Source: CAVUCH01 sp963739995
Lineage (GTDB): Bacteria; Acidobacteriota; Vicinamibacteria; Vicinamibacterales; JAENWD01
DNA: 64,000 nucleotides
Direction of reading: 5' to 3'
Assembly: GCA_963739995.1 (NCBI GenBank)
Contig: CAVUCH010000003.1
Location: 124,001 to 188,000 of the forward strand
Position numbers and translations under genes: made by a program. Shown piece by piece: positions 34,731 through 44,220 of this stretch (positions within the stretch are counted from its first letter, which is position 1; each line of letters opens with the position of its first letter). The notes beneath the pieces are model-generated. The model saw only the letters and a list, made by a program, of their open reading frames with translations. It made no database searches and was not told where the DNA came from.

Positions 34731-36959
34731 ATGCTCGCCACGATCGGCCACTACCGCCTGCTGTCAAAGCTCGGCGAAGGAGGGATGGGGGTGGTCTATG
34801 CCGCCGCCGACGAGCGACTCCACCGCCAAGTCGCCATCAAGATGGTGCGCGAGACCAGCCGGGATCCACAGTCGCGGGAGCGTCTCTGGCGCGAGGCGCG
34901 GGCCGCCGCCAGCGTGTCGCACCCCAACGTGTGCCAGTTGTACGACGTCGGTGAGGCAAACGGGGAGCTCTTCATCGCCATGGAGTTGCTCGAGGGCGAG
35001 TCGCTCTCGACCCGGCTCGCCCGTGGGCCCATTCCGCTGGTCGAGAGCGGCGACATCACGCTCTCGATGCTTTCAGCACTCGACGCGATCCACGCGCAGG
35101 GGCTCGTGCATCGCGACCTGAAGCCGTCGAACGTCTTTCTCACCGCGCATGGCGTGAAGCTGCTCGACTTCGGCCTGGCCCGCGCCGTAGAGGAGGCCGG
35201 TGACGAGACACACGCCGGCATCACGATGGCCGGAACCGTCATGGGAACCCCACACTATATGGCGCCCGAGCAGGTGACGGGCGATCGGCTCGACGCGCGA
35301 TGCGATCTTTTTGCGGTCGGGGGCATCCTCTTCGAGATCCTGGTGGGCGATCAGCCGTTTCCGGGGAAAACGACCGCTCAAGTGGTCCACGGGATCATGT
35401 ACGACCAGCTCCCATCGGTGGGTGGCTCCCCGGCCCTCGCGGCTGTCGATCGGGTCATCCATCGGGCAACGGCAAAGAAGCCGACGGAGCGGTACCACCA
35501 GGCCGCTACGATGGCACAGGACCTCCGCGCGGCGCTGCGGCTGGCTGACTCCGGCGAAACACCCACTGCCCGCAGGATGATGCGGCTCGTCGTGCTGCCG
35601 TTCCGGATGCTCCGCCCGGACCCGGAGGTCGACTTCCTCTCGTTCAGTCTCGCTGACGCGATCACCAGCTCGCTCGGCAGCCTCGAGTCGCTGGTCGTGT
35701 GCTCGAGTCTCGCCGCCGCCAGGTTCAATGCCGACGTGCCCGACCTCAGTACGCTTGCCTCCGAGCTGGACGTCGATGCGGCGGTCACGGGTACCTTGCT
35801 CCGTGCGGGCGCGCAGGTGCGCGTGTCCGCACAGCTCGTCGAGGCGCGAGGCGGTCGGTTGCTCTGGTCTCAGACGACGCAAGTGACCCTCAATGACGTC
35901 TTTCAGCTGCAGGACGACCTCACCCGCCAAATCGTCGAATCGCTCTCACTGCCGCTCTCCGCGCGCGAGCAGCGCATGCTTTCCTCCGATACGCCGGCGA
36001 ACGCCCAGTCCTACGAGTATTACCTGCGCGCGAACGAGCTCGCCTCGGATCCGATGAGCTGGACGGTCGCACGCGATCTCTACGAGCAGGCCGTCCAGTT
36101 CGATCCGACGTATGCGCCCGCGTGGGCGCGGCTCGGGCAGCTGCACCGCCGAATCGGCAAGCTTGGCGGCGGAGGCAGCGAGGATCTGACGCGCGCCGAA
36201 GCCGCGCTGCAGCGCGCACTCGAGTTGAATCCGGACCTTCCGCTGGCTCACAACATCGCCGCGCAGATGGATATCGATCGCGGCTGTGCCCGCGATGCCA
36301 TGACCAGGCTTCTCCGCCAGGCCAGTCACCGGAGCACCGATCCAGAGGTCTTTGCTGGACTCGTCTACGCCTGCCGGTACTGCGGCCTGCTGGGCGCGTC
36401 GCTGCGAGCAGATGCCCGGGCACGCCGTCTCGACCCCGCAATCAAGACATCGGTGATTCACACGTTGTGGATGTTGCGGGATTATGAGCAGGTGATAGCG
36501 GGGCGGCACGAAGGAGCGATTGTCGTGGCCTCCTCCCTCGTGGCGCTCGGCCGAGCGCAGGAAGCCCTGGAGTTCCTGGCTGGCGCTGAAAAGACCACGC
36601 CGCCGATGATTCGGCGGATCATCGGCGCCGTGCGGGCACTGCTGGAAGGCCGTCCGGCCGAGGCGATCGCCGCGATACAAGCCATCGTGTCATCCGGTTT
36701 CCGCGATGCTGAAGGGCTCTACTATCTCGCACGGCAACTGGCTCATGCCGGGGCCGCCGAGGAGTGCGTGGCGGTTCTGCAGCGTGCCACAGGTGCCGGC
36801 TTCTTCTGCTATCCGCTGCTCGCGTCCGACGAATGGCTCGACTCGGCGCGCCACCTTCCAGAGTTTGCCGCCGTGCTCGAGCGTGCGAAGCAGGAGCACC
36901 ATCTCGCGGTAGCGGCCTTTGCGGCTGCTGGCGGCGTTCAAGTTCTTGGCATCGATTGA
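34731..36959 (+). CDS. Ser/Thr protein kinase with TolB-like (FlgO-type) and TPR domains
   Basis: The 742-residue protein starts with a Hanks-type kinase domain (residues 7-270): GEGGMGVVYAAADERL, VAIKM (Lys), the catalytic loop VHRDLKPSNVFL, DFGLARA, GTPHYMAPEQV. There is no membrane helix after the kinase. Residues 285-420 form the TolB-like segment (LVVLPFRMLRPDPEVDFLSF, 'LASELDVDAAVTGTLLRAGA') that is often fused to kinases and adenylate cyclases in these bacteria. The rest is a TPR-like array (YEQAVQFDPTYAPAWARLGQ, RALELNPDLPLAHNIAA). It should be a cytoplasmic signalling kinase. The ATG at 34731 starts the domain; the frame upstream is not protein-like. Confidence 0.85.
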   Translation: MLATIGHYRLLSKLGEGGMGVVYAAADERLHRQVAIKMVRETSRDPQSRERLWREARAAASVSHPNVCQLYDVGEANGELFIAMELLEGESLSTRLARGPIPLVESGDITLSMLSALDAIHAQGLVHRDLKPSNVFLTAHGVKLLDFGLARAVEEAGDETHAGITMAGTVMGTPHYMAPEQVTGDRLDARCDLFAVGGILFEILVGDQPFPGKTTAQVVHGIMYDQLPSVGGSPALAAVDRVIHRATAKKPTERYHQAATMAQDLRAALRLADSGETPTARRMMRLVVLPFRMLRPDPEVDFLSFSLADAITSSLGSLESLVVCSSLAAARFNADVPDLSTLASELDVDAAVTGTLLRAGAQVRVSAQLVEARGGRLLWSQTTQVTLNDVFQLQDDLTRQIVESLSLPLSAREQRMLSSDTPANAQSYEYYLRANELASDPMSWTVARDLYEQAVQFDPTYAPAWARLGQLHRRIGKLGGGGSEDLTRAEAALQRALELNPDLPLAHNIAAQMDIDRGCARDAMTRLLRQASHRSTDPEVFAGLVYACRYCGLLGASLRADARARRLDPAIKTSVIHTLWMLRDYEQVIAGRHEGAIVVASSLVALGRAQEALEFLAGAEKTTPPMIRRIIGAVRALLEGRPAEAIAAIQAIVSSGFRDAEGLYYLARQLAHAGAAEECVAVLQRATGAGFFCYPLLASDEWLDSARHLPEFAAVLERAKQEHHLAVAAFAAAGGVQVLGID

Positions 36960-37020
36960 GTCGCTCCTGACAACCGACAAGGAGCAACGCCATGCCCGGG
37001 ACCGTCACGCCGACCCGGCG

Positions 37021-38883
37021 TCAGTGGCCCGCGAGGGGCAGCCGGAAGGCGGCCATCTCCTCGCCGTTCCGAACGAGCAGGGTGTCGCCGACCATCACCG
37101 GATGGTTCCAGGTCTTGCCCTCCAGTGCCTTGAAGCGGGCAATCTCCGTGAACTGGTCGGGGGCCGCCCGAACCAGCGCCAGCTCACCTTCTTCTGACAG
37201 CACGAGCAGCAGATCCTGCTCGGGTAACAGGACGAGCTGACCGTTGCCGTAGCGTCCGCCCTTCCACGTGCGCGCGCCGTCCTCGAGGTCGATGCTCGCG
37301 AGTATCGAGCCGTCGAAGCCGTAGGCGTGCTCTTTGTGCACGACGAAGTCATTGAAGTAGGGCTTCAGCCCGCGCGACGTCCAGCGCTCTTCAACCGTCC
37401 ATCCGGGGGCGCCGTGCCCCACTGCGATGCGCCGCGTGCCGCTGTCGCTTCTGGCCGCGATCAGAATGTCGCCGTCCGGGGTCAACGCCGGTTGCACGAT
37501 CGGATACCCCGGCCACGGGTGCTCCCAGAGGCGCGTGCCGTCCTCGACGGCCACACTGGTTGCGCCGGCTTCGCTCATCAGCAGGACTTGCGGAATTCCA
37601 TCGATCGTCAGCAGCTGTGGCGAGCTGTAGCTCGCGCCCCCCGTGGGGCCCAGCCAACGCTGGTTGCCTGTCGCAGCGTCGTAGCCGACGAGCCGACCCG
37701 CGGTGGCCACGATGACGAGCTCGCCGACGACCAAGGGGGAGCTCGCGAAGCCCCAGGTCGGGGTTTCCGCTTCTGTGTCGGCCGCGGCGTTGCGCGACCA
37801 GACGACAGCGCCGGTGCGGGCATTGAGGGCGTTCAGGACTCCGGTCGCGCCGAACGTGTAGACGCGCCCGTTGCTGACCGTCGGCGTCCCTCGCGGACCG
37901 GCGCCGGCATTCGACTCGAAGAACCGGGTTGCGTCGCGGTGTGTCCACACCGGTCTGCCGGTGGTCGCGTCGTAGCAGGCGACTACCTCGTGGTCGCCGC
38001 GCTGTTCCTGGGTGTAGACGCGGCTTCGGCGGACCGCGAAGGACGACCAGCCGGGTCCGACCGGCCGCCGCCACAGCTGCAACGGCGGCGTCCGAGACCA
38101 GTCGGTCTCGATGCGCGGGCCGCGAACGATCCCGTCCCGTGCGGGCCCGCGAAAGCCGGGCCATTCCGCATCATCGCTCTTCGCCGCTGCGGGAATCGCA
38201 GCGCGACCCGTGGACCCGCCAGCGCCGCGCCGGTCGAGCCGTTCCTCACCTGTGCCCGCTGCCGCCGAAGGCGACGGCGACACGAGTGGCCCGGCGCGGG
38301 GTTCGACGGTCGGCGGCTCCTCAGGACTCTCCTCGGCCGTCGGCGCCGCTGAATCCTCGCTTGCGCCGGCCAGCAGCCGTTCCTCGGGACTCGCGGCCCA
38401 ACGCCATCCGAACTGTGCCACGTGATCGCCACTGATACCATCGGTCCGAACGAGCGTCCACATTCCGCACGCGAGCAGGATCGTCAGCGCCATCGACACG
38501 CGCCGTAGTCCATCGGGAAGGTGACGAGTGGCCACTGCCCAGGCGACGAACGCGAGGCACAGGATCGGGACGGCGTAACCCAGCAGCCACAGCGGCCCCA
38601 TCGACTCGTGCTTGAGCAGCCATGCAGAGCCGAGCCCGACTGTCATCAGGGCGAGGGCGCCCAGGCGCTCGGACCGAGGCGCCCTGCTGAAAAACGCCCA
38701 CCACAGGATCACTACCAGCGCGCAGACGATCGCGCCCTGCATCGCCAGTGCAAAGCCGGCGAACCCTGGTACGGCGGCTTTCACTCCGACCCGGGAAAGC
38801 CACAGCACCAGCACCGCCATGACGCCCGGCCACAACCGGAGCTTTTTGCGCGGAGTCGATTCAGGAATGTGTGCGCTGGTCAT
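37021..38883 (-). CDS. Membrane-anchored PQQ-like beta-propeller protein
   Basis: The 620-residue protein begins with four to five membrane helices (VMAVLVLWLSRVGVKAAVPG, AMQGAIVCALVVILWWAFF, ALMTVGLGSAWLL, LLGYAVPILCLAFVAWAVA), then an Ala/Pro/Glu-rich linker and a PQQ-repeat propeller: 'VYTFGATGVLNALNARTGAV', VVACYDATTGRPVWTHRDAT, LVGYDAATGNQRWLG, LASIDLEDGARTWKGGRYG. The repeats lack the usual quinoprotein catalytic pair I would look for, so a scaffold role (BamB-like) is as likely as a dehydrogenase. WPGFRGPARDGI is typical of planctomycete/acidobacterial propellers. The start is ATG 38883. A short hairpin (CCGTAGG/CCTACGG) lies 118 bases upstream. Confidence 0.82.
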   Translation of the reverse strand: MTSAHIPESTPRKKLRLWPGVMAVLVLWLSRVGVKAAVPGFAGFALAMQGAIVCALVVILWWAFFSRAPRSERLGALALMTVGLGSAWLLKHESMGPLWLLGYAVPILCLAFVAWAVATRHLPDGLRRVSMALTILLACGMWTLVRTDGISGDHVAQFGWRWAASPEERLLAGASEDSAAPTAEESPEEPPTVEPRAGPLVSPSPSAAAGTGEERLDRRGAGGSTGRAAIPAAAKSDDAEWPGFRGPARDGIVRGPRIETDWSRTPPLQLWRRPVGPGWSSFAVRRSRVYTQEQRGDHEVVACYDATTGRPVWTHRDATRFFESNAGAGPRGTPTVSNGRVYTFGATGVLNALNARTGAVVWSRNAAADTEAETPTWGFASSPLVVGELVIVATAGRLVGYDAATGNQRWLGPTGGASYSSPQLLTIDGIPQVLLMSEAGATSVAVEDGTRLWEHPWPGYPIVQPALTPDGDILIAARSDSGTRRIAVGHGAPGWTVEERWTSRGLKPYFNDFVVHKEHAYGFDGSILASIDLEDGARTWKGGRYGNGQLVLLPEQDLLLVLSEEGELALVRAAPDQFTEIARFKALEGKTWNHPVMVGDTLLVRNGEEMAAFRLPLAGH

Positions 38884-39000
38884 GTACCGTCCCACCTGGA
38901 TCGGAGCGCCTTGGTTCCCGTCGCCAGGCGGCTCGCGGCTGGCATCACGATGCGACGACGAAGAGCGTGCGCGAGCAGGTAGGCAGTCTACGTTTTTTGA

Positions 39001-39017
39001 CCGTAGGACGCCTACGG
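39001..39017 (-). promoter_or_regulatory. Short hairpin upstream of the PQQ-propeller gene
   Basis: CCGTAGG and CCTACGG form a seven-base stem with a three-base loop. On the minus strand it lies about 120 bases before the start codon and is followed by TCAAAAAA, so it is not a normal terminator. It may be a leader structure. Confidence 0.3.
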
Positions 39018-39166
39018 CTGGTTCCGGGCCGCCAGCAGACGACGAGGTTCGTGACGGCACACATACCGTATCGCGGCAGCGGGTCGAAGGACGGATGAGG
39101 AGGGGGCGGGATACCTACGGGCGCCGCAGCAGCCGGGAGCCGACCGCGAGTCGAACTATCAAGCTG

Positions 39167-40012
39167 TTACCTGGTGCCTTGGAGCACAGCCCTGATGGCA
39201 TCATGAAGGCCCGGTGCTCCCCTCTGCAGCGATACGACTGTGAACAGCTCCGGTCGCCGGGTGAGCGAGGCTTTCTCAGCCCTTTCTCTGAGGCTGACGA
39301 TCTCCGGGTCCGAGACCGGCGTCTTCCGCAGCAGCGAGACGAGCGCATCGGCGGCGCGTCCGCTGCCCTCGATGACAATCATGTGGCGCCCGGCGTGCAC
39401 GTTGAATCCCACCTCGTTCAGCGTGATACCACCTCCGTTGGCGACCACGGTGAGCGATGGACGTCCTTCGGACAGCGCGGCAAAGAGCCAATACATCGCC
39501 TCGGTCTCGGAACCCCAGCTGTCTTCCGCTGGTGCCGACGGATTGTCCACCGCGACAACGTGGGAGTGGTTCGAGTCGAGAGGCGTCGTGCCTCGTGGCG
39601 GAATCTCGCGGGCGGGGGCGACGCCAATCAACGGAAAAGCGTTGCCGCTGGCGCGGCGTGCGTGTCCCGCTGCTTCCATGATCCCTGCCCGCGTGCCACC
39701 ATCGCCGACCGCAATACGCTGGCCGCCTTTCGCGATCAGGGCCAGAGCCTCGAACATCGACAGCAGCTGACGCTGGTGATCCTCGCGCATCTTCGATGCG
39801 CCTCCGCTCAGAAATACGAATGCGTCTGCTTGACGTCGAATCTCCGCGATCAGCGCCGAGACCTGCGCGCTCCTCTCCAAACCCACACTCGAGACTTCGA
39901 ACACATGCGGCCCCACAGCGCTGGCCTGGGTCTGTGCGCTCGGCAGACACCGCAGCAGCGTCACCAGTGTTAATCCAACGAGCGCAATCGCGGGGATCAG
40001 GTGCCGCTTCAT
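39167..40012 (-). CDS. SLOG-domain (LSDAT_prok, TRPM-type) protein with N-terminal membrane/signal segment
   Basis: The 281-residue protein has a hydrophobic N-terminus (LIPAIALVGLTLVTLL, then RC) and a prokaryotic SLOG domain of the TRPM type. Diagnostic parts are GQRIAVGDGGTRAGIMEAAG, FPLIGVAPAREIPP, LDSNHSHVVAVD, WGSETEAMYWLFAALS and TVVANGGGITLNEVGFNV, ending with HMIVIEGSGRAADALVSLL. SLOG domains bind nucleotides or nucleotide derivatives (for TRPM channels ADP-ribose analogues). They are normally cytoplasmic; a hydrophobic leader makes this either membrane-anchored or exported. ATG 40012 is preferred; an ATG five codons earlier is in frame. The neighbour upstream (same strand) is an HTH-GAF regulator, 96 bp away. 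Confidence 0.78.
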   Translation of the reverse strand: MKRHLIPAIALVGLTLVTLLRCLPSAQTQASAVGPHVFEVSSVGLERSAQVSALIAEIRRQADAFVFLSGGASKMREDHQRQLLSMFEALALIAKGGQRIAVGDGGTRAGIMEAAGHARRASGNAFPLIGVAPAREIPPRGTTPLDSNHSHVVAVDNPSAPAEDSWGSETEAMYWLFAALSEGRPSLTVVANGGGITLNEVGFNVHAGRHMIVIEGSGRAADALVSLLRKTPVSDPEIVSLRERAEKASLTRRPELFTVVSLQRGAPGLHDAIRAVLQGTR

Positions 40013-40108
40013 GTCGTCCTGCCGCACCGACGTTGAACGGGTGCGTCGCAGGGCGTAGTGGCGTGTCTCGGCAATGAGTCGCGGCCCCCTGAGCGCGCAT
40101 GCTGGCGG

Positions 40109-41296
40109 TCACTGGCTGCCGGGCGGAAGAGTGGCCCCACCCGCCTGCCGAGTCGCGTACCCTTCGCCAGGATTCTGGGCAGCCGGTCGAGAGCGATGGA
40201 CGAATTGCGCCAGTGCCGCAGCCAGCACGGTCGCCAGCGCGCGGAGCGATCCCGGCGCCTGGATGCCGGGCTGCAGTTCGACGGCAAGGACACCGGCGCA
40301 TCCCTCGGGAATGAGCAGCGGCACCACGAGAGCGCCAGTCGCCTGCGCCGAGACCGGAACCTCGCAGGGCCTGGCCGACCGAAACGCCTCGGCGGTGGCG
40401 TTGTCGGCGTCCCGCCTCACCGTCGGGAGGTGCGCCAGCACCTGGTCCGAGTAGCCGTGCACCAGCGCCGGCCGTAGTGCATCAGACGACTCGTCCCAGA
40501 GCCAGACGATGAGGCCGATGGCGTCGAGAGCCCGGGCGGAGTCCTCCAGGAGCCTCACGATCTCATCGCTGCCCCGGGCCCGGCCAAGCTCGGTGCAGAG
40601 GTACGCCACTGCCTCGAGACGGGGATCAATCGACACACGGCGCTCACCGGACGCAGCACCGGCCCACGCGTCAATCTCTTGCGCCGATGCGCTAGCCTGC
40701 TCATGCTTGTCATCAGCGGCCTCCAGTATGGGATACGGCGGAGGCTGCGCATCGTAGAGGGTGGATGGAACCGCGTCGCACGCGAGCGGCGGCTGCAGCA
40801 GCTCCTCACTTTCCGCCGCATCCCCCAGGGTGGTGACCGCAGAGCCGTCCGGTGCGGCGGGTGGAGCGAAAACGGATGGCACGGGTGCAGTGAGCGGGCG
40901 GGCGGGCGCTGTTCCGTCGATCGAACCAGGGCGGCGCAGTTTGGCCAGCGAACCAATCGCCGAGTCCACCATTGTGCGCAGACGTACCCCAGGCGCATTC
41001 CGTCTGGCAGCCTCCTCCTCGAACGCCGCCGCCGCCGCCGCCTCCCACATGTCCACGGGCTCGGGGTGCACCTGCAGGAACTCGCGCACCACCACGTCGG
41101 GATCGAGACCGATGATATGCGCGTAGGTGCGAACGTAGGCGCGGCGGAAGATCCCCGACGGCCATTGGGAGACGTCATCCCGCTCCAGGGCCTCGAGCAG
41201 CGACCGCTTGATCTTGGTCTGCTCGGCTACCCAGCTGAGATCAATCTGTCGTTCTTCGCGCTGCTTGCGCAACCGCGCTCCGAAACCCTCAGGCAT
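40109..41296 (-). CDS. RodZ-type HTH plus GAF-domain regulator
   Basis: Residues 1-75 are a Cro/C1-like helix-turn-helix of the RodZ/HTH_25 type ('FGARLRKQREERQIDLSWVA', 'WPSGIFRRAYVRTYAHIIGL'). A Pro/Ala-rich linker leads to a GAF domain (about residues 225-370: LEAVAYLCTELGRARGSDEI, IGLIVWLWDESSDALRPALV, ALVVPLLIPEGCAGVLAVEL). No membrane helix follows the HTH, unlike RodZ. This points to a ligand- or redox-responsive DNA-binding or cytoskeletal-associated regulator. It lies 96 bp upstream of the SLOG protein on the same strand, and the two could be co-expressed. A nucleotide-sensing pair is inference. Confidence 0.75.
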   Translation of the reverse strand: MPEGFGARLRKQREERQIDLSWVAEQTKIKRSLLEALERDDVSQWPSGIFRRAYVRTYAHIIGLDPDVVVREFLQVHPEPVDMWEAAAAAAFEEEAARRNAPGVRLRTMVDSAIGSLAKLRRPGSIDGTAPARPLTAPVPSVFAPPAAPDGSAVTTLGDAAESEELLQPPLACDAVPSTLYDAQPPPYPILEAADDKHEQASASAQEIDAWAGAASGERRVSIDPRLEAVAYLCTELGRARGSDEIVRLLEDSARALDAIGLIVWLWDESSDALRPALVHGYSDQVLAHLPTVRRDADNATAEAFRSARPCEVPVSAQATGALVVPLLIPEGCAGVLAVELQPGIQAPGSLRALATVLAAALAQFVHRSRPAAQNPGEGYATRQAGGATLPPGSQ

Positions 41297-41485
41297 GCGG
41301 CAGACCCAGGGACGGGACCACCATGCGACCCACGGCGGCGGAGGAAAGGGAAAACGTCCACATGGCCGGTATCCTCGTAAGCTTGTTGCCGCTCAGCGTC
41401 GGGCCAACGACGACGTGCGGCATGTTCGGCACGAAGGATACCGCGGTTCGGCAACTTCGCGCCTCAACAGGGACGCGCACAGGCG
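41297..41485. other. Spacer between HTH-GAF gene and epimerase
   Basis: A 64-codon frame exists on the minus strand (41289-41480) starting at GTG and reading FVPNMPHVVVGPTLSGNK. It has no recognised relative and overlaps the HTH gene by 8 bp, so I do not call it as a gene. Confidence 0.3.
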
Positions 41486-42427
41486 TCAGGTCGTCGCCTT
41501 CGTCAGCAGGTTCAGCTCTTCCAACGTCGCCGCGATGCCATCCCGGTACGACGTGGGCGTGAACCCGAGGGCGCCCTCCGCCTTTCTGCTGTCGAAGCGG
41601 TAGTCATGCTCGAACTGGTAGAGCATCTCCATGTTCTCGCGCAGCACCGGCACGAAGAGGCCCATGACGGACAGGAGCCATCTCGGCGCCACCTGCAGCC
41701 GGTAGGGCCTGCCCGCCAGCGTGCAGGCAAGGCGCACGTACTGTTCCCCTGTCATCCGCTCCTTGCTGGTGAGCGCGTGCCACACCTGGCCGTACGCGGA
41801 CGCCGTGTTGCCGAGCAGCGCGACGGTACGGCCGGCATCGGGGGTGTAGGTGAACGTGTGCACAGCCTTGGGGTTGCCGATCCACTGCGGCGCCTTTCCG
41901 GCCTTGAGGCGCTCGGTGACGGTCGCGTGCGTCAGGCTCAGCACGGCACCGGGGCCATAGAAATCAGCGGATCGCACGATCATGGCACGCAGCTCGCCGC
42001 GATTCGCCTCGTCCATCAGCAGCGTCGCAATCCGCGCGCGCACTTCTCCCTTGCGGCTGCACGGGTTGTACGGGGTCTCCTCGGTCATGACGCCGTCCAC
42101 CCGCCCGTACGCGTAGACGTTGTCGAAGAATACGAGCGCGCTCCGATGGCGCTTGCACGCGTCGATGGTGTTGCGCATCACCTTCGGCCACTGCTCCTGC
42201 CACACCCGATGGTCGTACTGGAGGCCCGCCACGAGGTAGCTGACGTCGCTGCCCGCGACCCCCTCCGCGGTCGCCCTGGCATCGAGCAGATCGACGGTGC
42301 ACAGGTCATCGGTCGGGTTCACCCGTTTGGGTGAACGGCTCGCCTGGCGGATGCGGTCGGTGTACGACGGGAGATGGTGCGAAAGCTCCCGGCCGATCAC
42401 GCCGTTGGCGCCGAGGATTGTTTGCAT
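41486..42427 (-). CDS. NAD(P)-dependent epimerase/reductase (atypical SDR)
   Basis: The 313-residue protein starts with the atypical-SDR glycine motif ILGANGVIGRELSHHL. FFDNVYAYGRVDGVMTEETP marks the YxxxK region with Tyr in NVYAYG, and VRSADFYGPGAVLSLTHATV is typical of isoflavone-reductase/NmrA-like epimerases annotated as NAD-dependent epimerase/dehydratase. It probably reduces or epimerises a small metabolite and may act on NADPH only. The ATG at 42427 is used; an ATG three codons earlier is less likely because the motif should start immediately. No substrate clue from its neighbours. Confidence 0.78.
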   Translation of the reverse strand: MQTILGANGVIGRELSHHLPSYTDRIRQASRSPKRVNPTDDLCTVDLLDARATAEGVAGSDVSYLVAGLQYDHRVWQEQWPKVMRNTIDACKRHRSALVFFDNVYAYGRVDGVMTEETPYNPCSRKGEVRARIATLLMDEANRGELRAMIVRSADFYGPGAVLSLTHATVTERLKAGKAPQWIGNPKAVHTFTYTPDAGRTVALLGNTASAYGQVWHALTSKERMTGEQYVRLACTLAGRPYRLQVAPRWLLSVMGLFVPVLRENMEMLYQFEHDYRFDSRKAEGALGFTPTSYRDGIAATLEELNLLTKATT

Positions 42428-42627
42428 GAGACACACCTCTGAAGGGACCGCCCGCCCGCTTGCCGCCCCATTGTTTCACCATCCCCCTGCCATTGCCCAC
42501 GGGACGCCGCGCCCGCATGACAGCGCGGGACCGCGGACTCGCAGCCGCTGCGATCGGCCGCAGATCAATAGCAGCATTGGATCATCACACCCGCGCGAAG
42601 TGGCGTACAGTTGCGTTGCCAAACCCC

Positions 42628-44220
42628 ATGAAGATCATGCGCTCACCACTCCATCACGCCCTGCCTGCGCTGGCTGTCCTGCTCGTACTGCTTGCGTTCG
42701 CGGGCCGAACCCCCGCCACGCGCCTCGCAGCCCAGAGCGCCCCAGAGCCGCCAGCCACGCGCATCGATCCATACGTGCCCAGACCGCGCCTCCTGGTGCT
42801 GACCGACATCGCCAACGAGCCCGACGATCAGATGTCGATGGTGCGCCTGCTGGTCTACTCGGATGGATTCGACATCGAAGGGCTTGTCGCCACCACGTCG
42901 ACGTGGATGAAGAAGACCGTGAGGCCGGACGTCATCCGACTCCTGATCGACGCGTATGAGCAGGTACAACCCAACCTGCTGAAGCACAGCGCCGGATTCC
43001 GGCTCGCAACCACCCTGCAAGACGCCGTGAGCACAGGTCAAGCGGACTACGGCATGGCAGCCGTCGGGCCGGGCAAGGCCTCACCCGGGTCCGCCGCGAT
43101 CGTGCGCGCGATGGAGCGGCAGGATCCGCGGCCGCTCTGGATCACGATCTGGGGCGGCGCAAACACGCTGGCGCAGGCGCTCGTCGACCTGCGCGCGACG
43201 CGCACCACCGAGGACGTCGAGCGGATGGTCTCGACGCTCCGGATCTACTCCATTTCCGATCAGGACGATGCCGGCCCGTGGATCCGCCGTGAATTTCCCA
43301 CGCTGCACTACATCGCCATGCCGTCCCCGCCCAATGGCGAACAGTATTCCTATGCCACGTGGACCGGCATCAGCGGGGACCGCTTCTACCGCAATGCTTC
43401 CGGCGCCGAGTTCAGGACCTTCACCGAGGAGTGGGTGAACGCCCACATTCGCGCCAAGGGGCCGCTCGGCACGCACTATCCGTCGCCGTGCTGCATCTAC
43501 GAGGGCGACACGCCGTCGTTCCTCGGGCTGATCGATAACGGGTTAGCCAGTGCAATGAGCCCCTCGTTCGGCGGCTGGGGCGGGCGATACGTGTGGCGCC
43601 GGTTCTACGGCGAGCCCCGGCCCTTCTGGACGCAGGGCGGTGATTCCTATCCGGGCAGCAGCAACTCGCAGGACACCGTGGTCGGGTCCGACGGCATGCC
43701 GCACACGTCCGACCAGGCGACGATCTGGCGCTGGCGTCAGGCGTTTCAGCACGACTTCGCCGCCCGGATGGACTGGACGGTGCGCGACATTCGCGGGGCG
43801 AACCACAACCCCGACGTCGTCGTGAACGGGCGACGCGGCAAGGAGCCGATCGCGCTGGACGCACAGATCGGAGTTCCTGTCACCCTGGACGCCGCGGGTA
43901 CGGGCGACCGGGACGGCAATGCGCTCGCCTATCGCTGGTTCTTCTATCAGGAGGCCGGCAGCGGCATACCGGACCGCCCGGTCTTCGCCGGTTCCCCGTG
44001 GCCCGGTGGCCCGCCCACGTCGGCTGGAGGTCCGCCGGAGCTCCCGCCCCGCGTCCTGGTGCTGAACGCCACGACGCCAACCGCCACCGTGATCCCGAAG
44101 ATCGCCGGCATCGCCCACGTGATCCTCGCGGTCGAAGACGATGGGGTGCCCTCGTTGACGGCATACCGCCGGGTGATCCTCACCATCAGCGCGCCGCGAC
44201 CCGGGGCATCGGGGCAGTAG
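42628..44220 (+). CDS. Exported DUF1593/nucleoside-hydrolase-like protein
   Basis: The protein has a signal peptide (LAVLLVLLAFAGRTPATRLA) and the DUF1593 (Sde182-like) fold, related to ribonucleoside hydrolases: 'RPRLLVLTDIANEPDDQMSM' near residue 50 is the metal-binding Asp-rich motif. LWITIWGGANTLAQAL, FPTLHYIAMPSPPN and MSPSFGGWGGRYVWR follow. The last 130 residues ('PIALDAQIGVPVTLDAAGTG') are a beta-sandwich. Relatives are secreted and associated with carbohydrate degradation. The ATG at 42628 gives the best signal peptide; an ATG at 42637 also fits. It is divergent from the epimerase, 200 bp between the two starts. Confidence 0.82.
   Translation: MKIMRSPLHHALPALAVLLVLLAFAGRTPATRLAAQSAPEPPATRIDPYVPRPRLLVLTDIANEPDDQMSMVRLLVYSDGFDIEGLVATTSTWMKKTVRPDVIRLLIDAYEQVQPNLLKHSAGFRLATTLQDAVSTGQADYGMAAVGPGKASPGSAAIVRAMERQDPRPLWITIWGGANTLAQALVDLRATRTTEDVERMVSTLRIYSISDQDDAGPWIRREFPTLHYIAMPSPPNGEQYSYATWTGISGDRFYRNASGAEFRTFTEEWVNAHIRAKGPLGTHYPSPCCIYEGDTPSFLGLIDNGLASAMSPSFGGWGGRYVWRRFYGEPRPFWTQGGDSYPGSSNSQDTVVGSDGMPHTSDQATIWRWRQAFQHDFAARMDWTVRDIRGANHNPDVVVNGRRGKEPIALDAQIGVPVTLDAAGTGDRDGNALAYRWFFYQEAGSGIPDRPVFAGSPWPGGPPTSAGGPPELPPRVLVLNATTPTATVIPKIAGIAHVILAVEDDGVPSLTAYRRVILTISAPRPGASGQ

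Noticed and set aside
41289..41480. 64-codon minus-strand frame between epimerase and HTH-GAF genes
   Set aside because: No recognised relative, weak start, overlaps the HTH gene; composition not convincingly protein-like.
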